A program made the translations under genes and the position numbers. From Mucilaginibacter gotjawali (GTDB lineage: Bacteria > Bacteroidota > Bacteroidia > Sphingobacteriales > Sphingobacteriaceae): DNA of 64,000 bases. Of the stretch, positions 43,382 to 51,484 are shown in pieces. Under the pieces are notes generated by a model. The model was not told the DNA's origin. It saw only the letters and a list, made by a program, of their open reading frames with translations, and made no database searches. How positions within the stretch are numbered: position 1 is the stretch's first letter; each line of letters opens with the position of its first letter. Location: positions 930,001 to 994,000 of the forward strand of contig NZ_AP017313.1 in assembly GCF_002355435.1 (NCBI RefSeq), in the 5' to 3' direction.

Positions 43382-45250
43382 ATGAAAAAACTTGTCGTGC
43401 TTTTTTCTTCAATGATGCTGCTGTCCGTGGTTTGCTACGGACAAATTGACGATATCAAAAATCTTCAAAAACAACTGCCCTTAATAAAAGATAGCCTCCG
43501 CTATGTAGACGCATTAAACAAACTGGCCCTGCTTTTTTATGAAAACAATGTGGACAGTACATTTGCCTACACACAACTTGCACGCAACATTGCCGAAAGG
43601 CTGCAATATGATAAGGGAAAGGCTGAATCAGCTAACAACCTAGGGATAGTTTATGATATGAAGGGCGACCTTGAACTGGCGCTTCGCTATTATAATGATG
43701 GCTATAACCGCTTTAAGTCTATTGGCGACACGGCCAACATGGTCCAGTCGATGATGAATATTGCCATGGTATACAATGAAAAGGGTGTGGATAAAAAAGC
43801 GGTGGGCAGCTTTAAAGATGCCCTTGAAGCGGGCAGGCGGCTCAGCCGCGATTCCATCATGTCATTGGTTTGGTATAACTATTTAATATTATATCCCGGC
43901 AATTTTCAAAAGGATTCGCTCACTGTCTATATCAACAAGGCAAAAAAAATCGGCGAGAAATATAAAGACAGGCGTGTTTTACTTGCTATTGAGCAATTGA
44001 CGGCTGATAATTATATCAAAAACGGGCAGCGTGACAAAGGCCTGGCCCTATTGCAGCAAGCCGCTTATGATGCCATAAAAAACAAACTTTTTTATTTAAG
44101 CCTCGATATCCTGATTGACCTTGGCGACTTATTTGCGCAAACTGATTCGGCCCAGGCGGTAAGCTATTATAAACAAGCGTTGTACATTACCCAGCTAAAA
44201 GATTATAAAGTTTATACAGAATCAATCACCAAAAAATTATATAATTTTTACACCGCCCGCAAGGATACCTCAAAGGCTTTTTTTTACAGCCAGCAGCTGG
44301 TAATGTTGCATGAAGAGCGGGACAGGGTTGAAAATAAATCGGGAATTGATTTTATTGCGTACGCGCTTAAAGATCAGCAATTGGAGGCAGCCCAGGGGCA
44401 ATCCAGGTACGAGTTAAGGTTTTTATTCCTTGCGGTGTTTATTTGCGCACTGATGATAGTTATCCTGGTGATCTTATGGCGCAACTGGAAGAAATTGCGA
44501 AAAACATCAGATGCCCTGCGCCTGCAGTTTGAACAGTCAGAATCCACTATGGAAGCGCTTGACGTAATGAATAAAAACTATTCAAGGTTGATAAAAATTG
44601 TTGCGCACGATCTTCGTAACCCAATCAGTGCGATTAGTACCATTAGCGGAATGCTTCACCCCGATGAAAATTTACCTGCAGATATGAAGGAGTTGATGGG
44701 CCTGGTACAGGTAAGCAGTAAAAATTGTTTAGACCTGATCAATGAACTGCTGGAAACAGATTTTGACCAAAGGCAAAAGATTAAAACTGAAACTATCAAC
44801 CCCGATGAATTGCTTCAGCAGTGTGTTAGCCTGCTCAGTTTCAGGGCACAGGATAAAGGCCAGCAACTCACTTTAAACAGCAATGTGCAGGTTAAAATTA
44901 ATGGCGATACCGAAAAGTTATGGCGGGTGATGAACAACCTGGTTGTAAATGCTATTAAATTCAGCCCGGAAGGCTCAGCGATACATATCGAAAGCAAACA
45001 AATTGAAGATAAATTGCTGATCAGCGTAAACGATGCCGGCCTGGGTATACCCGAAGACATCCGGAATAAGATCTTTGATCCGTTTACCTCGGCACGCAGG
45101 ACTGGTACCCAGGGTGAACAACCTTTTGGCCTTGGCCTCTACATCAGCAAACAAATTATTGAGGACCACAATGGCCGTATCTGGTTTGAAAGCGTACCCG
45201 GCAAGGGAACAACTTTTTATGTGGAGCTGCCTGTTTCTGCGGCCGCCTGA
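43382..45250 (+). CDS. TPR-containing sensor histidine kinase
   Basis: 622 residues. Signal peptide (1-20, ending CYGQ), then several TPR-like helical repeats (about 40-310, for instance AESANNLGIVYDMKGDLELALRYY and ANMVQSMMNIAMVYNEKG), one membrane helix (about 346-367), a coiled linker, HisKA with H-box IVAHDLRNPISA (His about 409), and HATPase_c with NNLVVNAIKFSPEG, DAGLGIPEDI and FGLGLYISKQI. The TPR sensor is periplasmic, as in many Bacteroidota kinases. No response regulator is adjacent. Its end overlaps the convergent AI-2E-type gene by 34 bases. Confidence 0.93.
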   Translation: MKKLVVLFSSMMLLSVVCYGQIDDIKNLQKQLPLIKDSLRYVDALNKLALLFYENNVDSTFAYTQLARNIAERLQYDKGKAESANNLGIVYDMKGDLELALRYYNDGYNRFKSIGDTANMVQSMMNIAMVYNEKGVDKKAVGSFKDALEAGRRLSRDSIMSLVWYNYLILYPGNFQKDSLTVYINKAKKIGEKYKDRRVLLAIEQLTADNYIKNGQRDKGLALLQQAAYDAIKNKLFYLSLDILIDLGDLFAQTDSAQAVSYYKQALYITQLKDYKVYTESITKKLYNFYTARKDTSKAFFYSQQLVMLHEERDRVENKSGIDFIAYALKDQQLEAAQGQSRYELRFLFLAVFICALMIVILVILWRNWKKLRKTSDALRLQFEQSESTMEALDVMNKNYSRLIKIVAHDLRNPISAISTISGMLHPDENLPADMKELMGLVQVSSKNCLDLINELLETDFDQRQKIKTETINPDELLQQCVSLLSFRAQDKGQQLTLNSNVQVKINGDTEKLWRVMNNLVVNAIKFSPEGSAIHIESKQIEDKLLISVNDAGLGIPEDIRNKIFDPFTSARRTGTQGEQPFGLGLYISKQIIEDHNGRIWFESVPGKGTTFYVELPVSAAA

Positions 45251-46281
45251 TCCATTTTCTTTACATACAATTCGTCTACCAAAATAACCAGCATGGCCAG
45301 CAGCGGCACGGCCAGGATAATTCCTAAAGCGCCCGACAAAGCACCCATAATTAACTGGCTGATCAACGTTAAAGCAGGTGGCAGGTTGATCATCTTTTTT
45401 TGGATCAGCGGGGTAACTATATTGGCCACAATGGTTTGTGATACGATATACAACAACGCCACGATAACAGCGGTGCCGCCACCAACGGTTAACCCAAGCA
45501 GTACCCCCGGCGCCATTGCGATCAGCGGCCCGAAGTTGGGGATGATTTCCAGTATTCCTGTTATCAATCCCAGTACCATGGATGCAGGTATGCCGACAAT
45601 GGTTAAGCCAACAGCGATTAAAATGGTAATAAGCACCATGGATAACAGCATGCCCTTGAGCCAGCCTTTAAGAGCCAGGCTTATCCTGTCGAAGATCCGG
45701 TTGGCCACCGGCTTTTTATCCAGTGGGATCAGCACCAGCATCCCGTCTTTATAAAGCGAGGGGCTGGCGGTGAAAAATATACCAAGGAACAGAATGATAT
45801 ACAGGTCGCCCAATACGCCAAAGCTGGTGTTAAAAAAAGTTTGTACCGTATCATAAAGCTTTTTTGAGTTGTCGCCCGAAAAACTGTCAAGCACTTTTTG
45901 TCCCACCGGGGTTTCATTCAATTTAGCTTTTGCATTATTGATGGTGTGCGGCAGGCCGTTGCTTAACTGGGTTACCTGCGTTTGTATTTTTGCACCGATA
46001 AACCAAAATAAAAGCCCCACAATGATGATCGTTCCTGCTATGGAAATCATCATGGAAAAGGTGCGTTTCATCCCTGTGTTTCGCTGGATCATATCTCCAA
46101 GTCCGTGAAAATAAACCGCCATCAGCGATCCGGCCAGCGCCATCAGCAATACATTAAAAGCAACCCGGGCGATAAGGATAAATACTACCAGTAATGCTAC
46201 TATGGCTACTGTTTGCCAGACCTTGTCAATATAGGATAACTCTTTTTTGGTAGTTCCGGAGGATTTATTGTCTGCTGGCAT
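45217..46281 (-). CDS. AI-2E family transporter (PF01594)
   Basis: 354 residues with about eight membrane helices. The family core is visible: YIILFLGIFFTASPSLYKDGM, LALKGWLKGMLLSMVLITILIAVGLTIVG, VLGLITGILEIIPNFGPLIAMAPG and the C-terminal GALSGALGIILAVPLLAMLVILVDELYVKK. Members export small molecules or act as Na/H antiporters; the autoinducer-2 role of TqsA is not general. Its last 12 codons overlap the end of the TPR kinase gene on the other strand. Confidence 0.9.
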   Translation of the reverse strand: MPADNKSSGTTKKELSYIDKVWQTVAIVALLVVFILIARVAFNVLLMALAGSLMAVYFHGLGDMIQRNTGMKRTFSMMISIAGTIIIVGLLFWFIGAKIQTQVTQLSNGLPHTINNAKAKLNETPVGQKVLDSFSGDNSKKLYDTVQTFFNTSFGVLGDLYIILFLGIFFTASPSLYKDGMLVLIPLDKKPVANRIFDRISLALKGWLKGMLLSMVLITILIAVGLTIVGIPASMVLGLITGILEIIPNFGPLIAMAPGVLLGLTVGGGTAVIVALLYIVSQTIVANIVTPLIQKKMINLPPALTLISQLIMGALSGALGIILAVPLLAMLVILVDELYVKKMDQAAAETGSST

Positions 46282-46459
46282 TTGATGGTATTTAGCGAAA
46301 GTACTTAAAGGTACTTGATATTCCTTATATTTTAATTGCGTTTAAATTATTGCGCATCGCCGACCGCAAAAACTATACCCCAGGCTTAAGTTTTTCAGTT
46401 ACTTTCCACACCACAATAATTTTTAAGGATTTCAGTTTTAAGTACGTAAATCCATCGCG

Positions 46460-47071
46460 ATGAAAAAGCCTTTCACCATTATTTCAATTATCATTGCCGT
46501 TTATTTTTTTGTTACCTCCTTCAATATAGGCAAGCCAGAAAATAACCGTGTTGCTGCCGGCCTGGCCATATTTAAAAGCCGTGTGCAGGAGTTTCAAAAC
46601 AGCGATCTGGCTAAAACTGATCCCGATTTAATGGCGCTTTCCTACGCAGCTTCCAATAATAGCCTTTTGCTTTTTGATGCACGGGTGGATGATTTTTCAG
46701 CCACCAGGCTGGGCCGTATTAAGTTGAAAGATGATGAACTTTTTTATGCCTGTTCGGTAAATGACCTGGCGACTTTTAAAAACCGGCTGCAGGAATTCCA
46801 GAACGTCGGCCTTGACGGTCTGGACGTTTCGCGCGGTGCATTATACTATGCAGGGTCAAAATATGACCTGGTTACTTTTAAGGCCCGCCTGGCCGAGTTT
46901 GCGAAAGGCCCATACGCTCATGGTGATTTTGCTCGTTACAGCAACGATTACGCCCGCTCAGTAAATGACCCGGATACCTTTAAAGCAAGGCTGAAAGAAT
47001 TTAAGGCGAGTTCACTAAACGATATAGCGGTGAGCATTGCAGCATCCTTATATGCCGCGTCCGGCAATTAG
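46460..47071 (+). CDS. Secreted protein of five 34-residue repeats
   Basis: 203 residues. A signal-like N-terminus (PFTIISIIIAVYFFVTSFN) is followed by five tandem repeats in perfect 34-residue phase, the last shortened to 30. Consensus F-K-x-R-L-x-E-F, about 16 variable residues, then Y-A-x-S-x-N-D-L-x-T. The start tags are FKSRVQEF, FDARVDDF, FKNRLQEF, FKARLAEF and FKARLKEF. Helical pairs are likely, as in TPR or Sel1 repeats, but the conserved positions are not those of TPR. No family recognised. It stands alone between the AI-2E-type and GH127 genes. Confidence 0.75.
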   Translation: MKKPFTIISIIIAVYFFVTSFNIGKPENNRVAAGLAIFKSRVQEFQNSDLAKTDPDLMALSYAASNNSLLLFDARVDDFSATRLGRIKLKDDELFYACSVNDLATFKNRLQEFQNVGLDGLDVSRGALYYAGSKYDLVTFKARLAEFAKGPYAHGDFARYSNDYARSVNDPDTFKARLKEFKASSLNDIAVSIAASLYAASGN

Positions 47072-47087
47072 CCGCTATCTTCAACGC

Positions 47088-49121
47088 TTATTTCTTCACC
47101 ACGGGGAAAGCAACGATCCGCACCTTTGTAAATCCATACGGAATCAAGGTAAAGTGGGATAAGGTATCACTCACAGCTCCCCTGTAGCCGCCGTCCCTGT
47201 CGGTTACGGGCTGATTGGCCACGCCATCGGTTAATTGCCAGTTGGGGATCAGCCTGCCCTCGGCCTTTATTTCAATCGGGGCATGTTGCAGGTTCCACAC
47301 AAATTTCCCGCTTAATGGCTTTTCTGTAACTGTAAGGGTTTTGGCAGGGTCGCTCACAATTTGTTCAGACAGGCCATAATTCCAGTTACCGGTGGGGTAA
47401 ACGCTAAAATAATCGCCTTCATGTTCATCATGTCCCTTTTCCCACCGTTCGCCAAGTTTGAGCGCGTAAACCAATGGCCCGCGTTCAACCGCCCTTGAGT
47501 TGCGCCCCCATTCAGATACGCTCACTTGCATAGGTAGTTTCAGGCCGATCTGATCGCCATTTTTCCAAATCCGGCTGATGTTAACCAGTTGCCCGCCTTT
47601 ACCTGTTTTTGCTGCAACGCCATTGATGCTGATGGTAGCCGAGCTACACCAGGAGGGAATCCGGAACTGCCAGTCAAACTGCACCGGTTTTGGGGTTGAT
47701 AAATTGAACCCGATCTCATCGCTGAAAGGATAATCCGTCACTTCAGCAACGCTGATGGCCGTATTACCAGCACCAACGGTGGTTTTAAGTTGATTAGGGC
47801 CGTAAACCAATGATGCCAGCCCGTTATGCTGCGTTTTAAACCACAGGTGCTGCGTATATTTCGTCCAGCCCTGGTGCATATTGGCCAGGCAGCAGGTATA
47901 ACCGCTGCGCATCCCCAAAACATTGTTCATCTCGCGGCCAAAGGGCAGCGAGAAATCGAAAACGCCCCGGGCAATTTCCACCTGGTTAGCCACCTGGAAA
48001 TATTGTTTATTATTATAATCGTCCGTTGTTTGGGTAGGCAAAGCATTAAAAGTGATCCGTTCCAGCGCATCCATATAGCGGGTATCGCCGGTAATGGCCA
48101 TAGCTTCTTCCATCGAGTACATGGTTTCCACCACCGCGCAAAGTTCGGTTCCCTGCGTGGGCAGGTTGCCGTGCAGGTCCTCATCTGCGGAGAAGGCGCC
48201 CATCGGTAGGCCATTCAGCGTCATGATATCGCCAAAGCCGGTTTTCATGGCATTTAAATAGGCGGGGTTGCCGGTACGCTGGTAATTAAGCGCGGGAGCT
48301 TTTATGGCCATGCCTACATTAACGCCATGGCGGTGCATCCAGTCTTTGTCATCCTGGTGCGCGGCGGCGTTGATGGCCCAATTACGGCCGGCAAACCATT
48401 CGCTCCATGCAAAACATTGTTTATCCAGCAGGTCAGCTAAAGCCAGCAGGCTTTTGTCCGCCGTTTTTTGGTACAGCCATTGGGCCACTAAAATATTTTC
48501 GCTGCCACGACTTTCGGCCCAATCGCTCCATTTATTGATGGGGCAAATTTTAAGCGCCCGCAATTCATAATGAAAATACGCCGTCATAAATTTAATCACC
48601 CTTGGGTCGTTCGTTGCCGTATAATATTGCTGCATGGCTTTTAGCATCACCATTTTAGGCCACCAGTCTTCGCCTTTCTGGCAATTGGCAAGGTTAATAA
48701 CCGCGCCGCTGTCGCGCTCTGCTTTCGTAATGGGCCCAAAATAACCGGATGGACGCTGGTGATCGATGGTCCAGTTAATATATTTTAAAACTTTGGCTTT
48801 TAAGGTGGCATCATCAAGCTGCCAGGCAAGGGGTACGGCGCCATCCAGCCAGTAAGGGGTTTCTTCCCAGCCATCGCCTTTACCGCCCAGCCAGCCGTTA
48901 TCGTTTTTTAGTTTCGCATACACTTCGTCAAGGTGGCCTGTGGTGCCATCACGCATGATCTCCAGTTGGTCATTCAGCCAGCCACGCGGGCGGATAGCGC
49001 CCAGGGGAATTTCGAAATAGAGCGGCTTTGTAAAATGATTAGATACAATACTTTTAGGGGGGCGGATGAAAGACGTTAATCCCATCAATATAATAATACC
49101 CAAAGATGTTTTTTTAAGCAT
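47088..49121 (-). CDS. Glycoside hydrolase family 127-like (beta-L-arabinofuranosidase, DUF1680)
   Basis: 677 residues from the ATG at 49121 (MLKKTSLGIIILMGLTSF, a signal peptide); a longer frame from 49190 lacks signal character. The alpha/alpha barrel domain carries the GH127 zinc-thiolate site: Glu-x-Cys in TQGTELCAVVETMYSMEEA and the Cys pair in RSGYTCCLANMHQGW. Upstream EETPYWLDGAVPLAW is also typical. C-terminal beta-sandwich domains follow. Family enzymes remove beta-L-arabinofuranose from plant glycans with Cys as nucleophile. No SusCD pair or other carbohydrate genes lie nearby. Probably periplasmic. Confidence 0.92.
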   Translation of the reverse strand: MLKKTSLGIIILMGLTSFIRPPKSIVSNHFTKPLYFEIPLGAIRPRGWLNDQLEIMRDGTTGHLDEVYAKLKNDNGWLGGKGDGWEETPYWLDGAVPLAWQLDDATLKAKVLKYINWTIDHQRPSGYFGPITKAERDSGAVINLANCQKGEDWWPKMVMLKAMQQYYTATNDPRVIKFMTAYFHYELRALKICPINKWSDWAESRGSENILVAQWLYQKTADKSLLALADLLDKQCFAWSEWFAGRNWAINAAAHQDDKDWMHRHGVNVGMAIKAPALNYQRTGNPAYLNAMKTGFGDIMTLNGLPMGAFSADEDLHGNLPTQGTELCAVVETMYSMEEAMAITGDTRYMDALERITFNALPTQTTDDYNNKQYFQVANQVEIARGVFDFSLPFGREMNNVLGMRSGYTCCLANMHQGWTKYTQHLWFKTQHNGLASLVYGPNQLKTTVGAGNTAISVAEVTDYPFSDEIGFNLSTPKPVQFDWQFRIPSWCSSATISINGVAAKTGKGGQLVNISRIWKNGDQIGLKLPMQVSVSEWGRNSRAVERGPLVYALKLGERWEKGHDEHEGDYFSVYPTGNWNYGLSEQIVSDPAKTLTVTEKPLSGKFVWNLQHAPIEIKAEGRLIPNWQLTDGVANQPVTDRDGGYRGAVSDTLSHFTLIPYGFTKVRIVAFPVVKK

Positions 49122-49143
49122 TGATAATGTCGGTTTTAAATTA

Positions 49144-49494
49144 TTAAGTCGCCCAGGCATATAGCATGTATTCCATCCGCCAAATGCCATTTCTTTTTAT
49201 GTAAACATACAAGCCTCCGCCCCCGCATAAGCTGCCGCAGTCATAATCCTTATAGAAAATGCAAACAGTGCTATTTCGAAGGAATATCGGTTTACTAAAG
49301 CTACAAATTTGCCCTCCATAATGTTTGTTTATGTATTGCCAGGCGGAAAATTGATTTGAATCTGCAAATAATTTTCTGATGGTATCGATCTTTACAAATT
49401 TCGCGCCTGTTAACAGGCCAGGTTGCCATGTAAAAGATTGTAAGGTAGAAAGTTGCTCATTTATATATAATTTCTCCGCCCTTGTAAAGCTCAA
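49144..49494 (-). CDS. 3' part of a frameshifted secreted protein gene
   Basis: 116 residues starting at a TTG, which is probably not a real start. This frame continues the 49491-49721 gene after a -1 shift at an A8 run (plus-strand T run 49504-49511). Reading through gives KNKKKPGKLSFTRAEKLY. The segment is rich in aromatic residues and Cys (IFYKDYDCGSLCGGGGLYVYI). No family recognised. Either the gene is shifted in expression (slippage at the A run), or it is a recent pseudogene or a sequence error. Confidence 0.55.
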   Translation of the reverse strand: MSFTRAEKLYINEQLSTLQSFTWQPGLLTGAKFVKIDTIRKLFADSNQFSAWQYINKHYGGQICSFSKPIFLRNSTVCIFYKDYDCGSLCGGGGLYVYIKRNGIWRMEYMLYAWAT

Positions 49495-49721
49495 TTTTCC
49501 TGGTTTTTTTTGTTTTTGCCTAAGTATAAGTAATTGTTCTCGGATAAGCTATCTATCGCCTTTTTAATATTTTTAAGGGTAGCCCCGCCCAATGAATCGG
49601 TATAGGTTATCCCCTTGTCGTGAATTACAGATCTTATAAACTTTATTGATGCAGGGTCATTTTGGGCGTTTACAATGTGAACTGACAATAATAAAACAGT
49701 AAGCAAAATAAAATACTTCAT
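49491..49721 (-). CDS. 5' part of a frameshifted secreted protein gene
   Basis: 76 residues with a signal peptide ending VNAQN (about residue 20). The frame runs into an A8 tract at its end and stops nine codons later (KNQEN). The next frame is open from there to 49144 and together they would give about 190 residues. It belongs to a cluster of leftward small secreted proteins (49144-51293). Function unknown. Confidence 0.6.
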   Translation of the reverse strand: MKYFILLTVLLLSVHIVNAQNDPASIKFIRSVIHDKGITYTDSLGGATLKNIKKAIDSLSENNYLYLGKNKKNQEN

Positions 49722-49740
49722 ATTTTTTATTTAAATAGAG

Positions 49741-50229
49741 CTACTCCTGCAACTCAACCGAAGTTATATAATAGGTATGAGCGCCGCTGGTAATGGTGTC
49801 TTTAAAGGTGATTTGTAATTTACCATTTGCAGTGCTTACAACGCCCGGTACCTTTTGTGGGTTACCCGGGTAAGTCATGTAAATATTATTCCCTTTTTGG
49901 CGCCAGGTAGATGCCAGAGGCAATAACCCGGGAATGCCATAATTTTGTGCGCCATCAGCTTTTATATGAGTAGGCGTGATAAAACAGGTGTCGATTCCCG
50001 AATAATTCTGGCTCGAGGTAGAATCAGCATAAAAAGTTAAAGTATTATACCCCATACATGGGTATTGGGTAACCGTTGCGTTTACGCCAATGCCAAAATT
50101 GGTTTGGTATGAGTATAAGGTCCAGTTGCCTATAACGCTATAAGTAACCGACTTGACAGTCTTTTTCTCCTTTTTACAGGTAATCAGGAAAAGCGAAACC
50201 AGCAGGCAGGGTAATAATGTCTTTATCAT
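49741..50229 (-). CDS. Lipoprotein of unknown function (lipocalin-like size)
   Basis: 162 residues from the ATG at 50229 (MIKTLLPCLLVSLFLITCKK); the lipobox Cys is about residue 18 and is followed by a KKEKK stretch. The mature part reads as a small beta-domain (SVIGNWTLYSYQTNFGIG, YNTLTFYADSTSS, LQITFKDTITSGAHTYYITSVEL), similar in layout to lipocalin-like proteins of Bacteroidota that begin GxW. Two cysteines (YPCMGY, DTCFI) could form a disulfide. Role unknown. It lies between two frameshifted genes in the same direction. Confidence 0.68.
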   Translation of the reverse strand: MIKTLLPCLLVSLFLITCKKEKKTVKSVTYSVIGNWTLYSYQTNFGIGVNATVTQYPCMGYNTLTFYADSTSSQNYSGIDTCFITPTHIKADGAQNYGIPGLLPLASTWRQKGNNIYMTYPGNPQKVPGVVSTANGKLQITFKDTITSGAHTYYITSVELQE

Positions 50230-50307
50230 GGCTTTAATTGGTTTAACAGGCCACAATTTAAGTATTATTTATTTAGAAATGTAAGACGGTGTTTTTATTT
50301 AACAGGG

Positions 50308-50553
50308 CTACTTTTTGTATCCAATCACCTTTAAAAATATGATGCTTCTGTGCGGTATGCCCAGTGTTTTACCCGGGGTAACGTTAAGATAAAGTTTAAG
50401 GTACCCGTCTGTTATCCCCTTCATGGCCTCGGTCATAGGTTTTACAAATTCCGGCATCATGAACGTAATTGATTTGCGGAAGGCAATGATGCCTTTTTCA
50501 TCAACAAATGCGGTGTACTCATACGAGAAATCATCATATGCATGATGGATCAC
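50308..50553 (-). CDS. 3' part of a second frameshifted gene
   Basis: 81 residues from an ATG that is internal to the real frame. This frame is open further upstream to about 50628 and reads KKEAVPDEVDGGKSYDTYL, then YDIVIHHAYDDFSYEYTA. It therefore continues the 50550-51293 product after a -1 shift at the A AAA AAG heptamer (plus strand CTTTTTT, 50622-50628). Confidence 0.55.
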   Translation of the reverse strand: MIHHAYDDFSYEYTAFVDEKGIIAFRKSITFMMPEFVKPMTEAMKGITDGYLKLYLNVTPGKTLGIPHRSIIFLKVIGYKK

Positions 50554-51293
50554 AATATCATAAGTTGGCGAAAGATAGGTATCGTATGATTTGCCGCCAT
50601 CAACTTCGTCGGGTACTGCCTCTTTTTTACTGTTACATACTTACTTTTAGAGACCAGCACAGCAGGTTGCGTACAGGCAAAAGCGCTGTCGGGAATTTTT
50701 CCGGCAAGCATTGTTTTGTCTTTAATATAGAGGGTGTCTTTACGGCTCGGCCTCCACAATTTCAGCGTATCCGAATGCAGTACATTTTTGATATAATCGT
50801 TGGTATAAAAGGTCATAAAAACGTGCACCTTTTCATCGTCTATAATATTATCGTGCACATGCAGTACCATAAATTGTATGCTGTCTTTTTTGATATAGGT
50901 AAGTTTTAGCCAGGCCCAGGCCACGTTAAAAATCGAATCATGGTCAAACATGACCGGCGCATTGAGAAAGCGATTTTTTTTAGGACTGAAGATGGTAACC
51001 GAGTCGACAGATGGAAAAGTGATCCGCCATTCAGGCACCAGTTGAAATCCAACAGGACTAAAAGAGAGCCCGTTATCAAAACGCCGTTTAACTTCTGTAA
51101 ATGGAATTCCCTGAATGGTTTTGAGCAAATTTTTAGTGCGGTTTGCTGCAGCGGCCTTTATGGCTTTTTCATTTTCCCTGTCCGATTCCATTTTTCTGAA
51201 CTTGCTATTGCACCGGGCGGCAAACATCAAAATAAACGTAAATAGCAGGACTAAACTTGTGGTGATATAGCGCGTAGCAGATGTTTTATGCAT
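50550..51293 (-). CDS. 5' part of a second frameshifted gene; membrane-anchored protein
   Basis: 247 residues as an unshifted frame, with an N-terminal membrane anchor or signal (TTSLVLLFTFILMFAARC). The protein is convincing up to about residue 222 (SKSKYVTVKK). After the A AAA AAG heptamer the unshifted frame (RQYPTKLMAANHTIPIF) looks unnatural, while the -1 frame continues smoothly to 50308. The full product would be about 328 residues. No family recognised. The heptamer is the same slippery sequence used for -1 shifting in dnaX. Confidence 0.6.
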   Translation of the reverse strand: MHKTSATRYITTSLVLLFTFILMFAARCNSKFRKMESDRENEKAIKAAAANRTKNLLKTIQGIPFTEVKRRFDNGLSFSPVGFQLVPEWRITFPSVDSVTIFSPKKNRFLNAPVMFDHDSIFNVAWAWLKLTYIKKDSIQFMVLHVHDNIIDDEKVHVFMTFYTNDYIKNVLHSDTLKLWRPSRKDTLYIKDKTMLAGKIPDSAFACTQPAVLVSKSKYVTVKKRQYPTKLMAANHTIPIFRQLMIL

Positions 51294-51362
51294 GTGTTAT
51301 GGGCAGAGCGTTATTAAAAACGCTAAAATAGTGTTTTTGTTTGATTAGGGGCGATGGTAAGC

Positions 51363-51484
51363 AGTTGATTGGGTTGATTAAGTGAGTGGTTGATTGGGCT
51401 AAATTATGGATAGAACCCGATCAGTTTGATTAAGTGATTGGTAATTGAGTTTTTGGGATATCAACCTAATCAACCAATCAACTA
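51363..51484. repeat. Iterated-word inverted repeat
   Basis: Left blocks 51364-51398 (TTGATTGGG, TTGATTAAG, TGAGTGG, TTGATTGGG) and 51425-51445 (TTTGATTAAGTGATTGG). Right block CCTAATCAACCAATCAACTA ends at 51484, overlapping the stop codon of the transsulfuration gene. Period 8-9, less strict than elsewhere. Confidence 0.68.
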
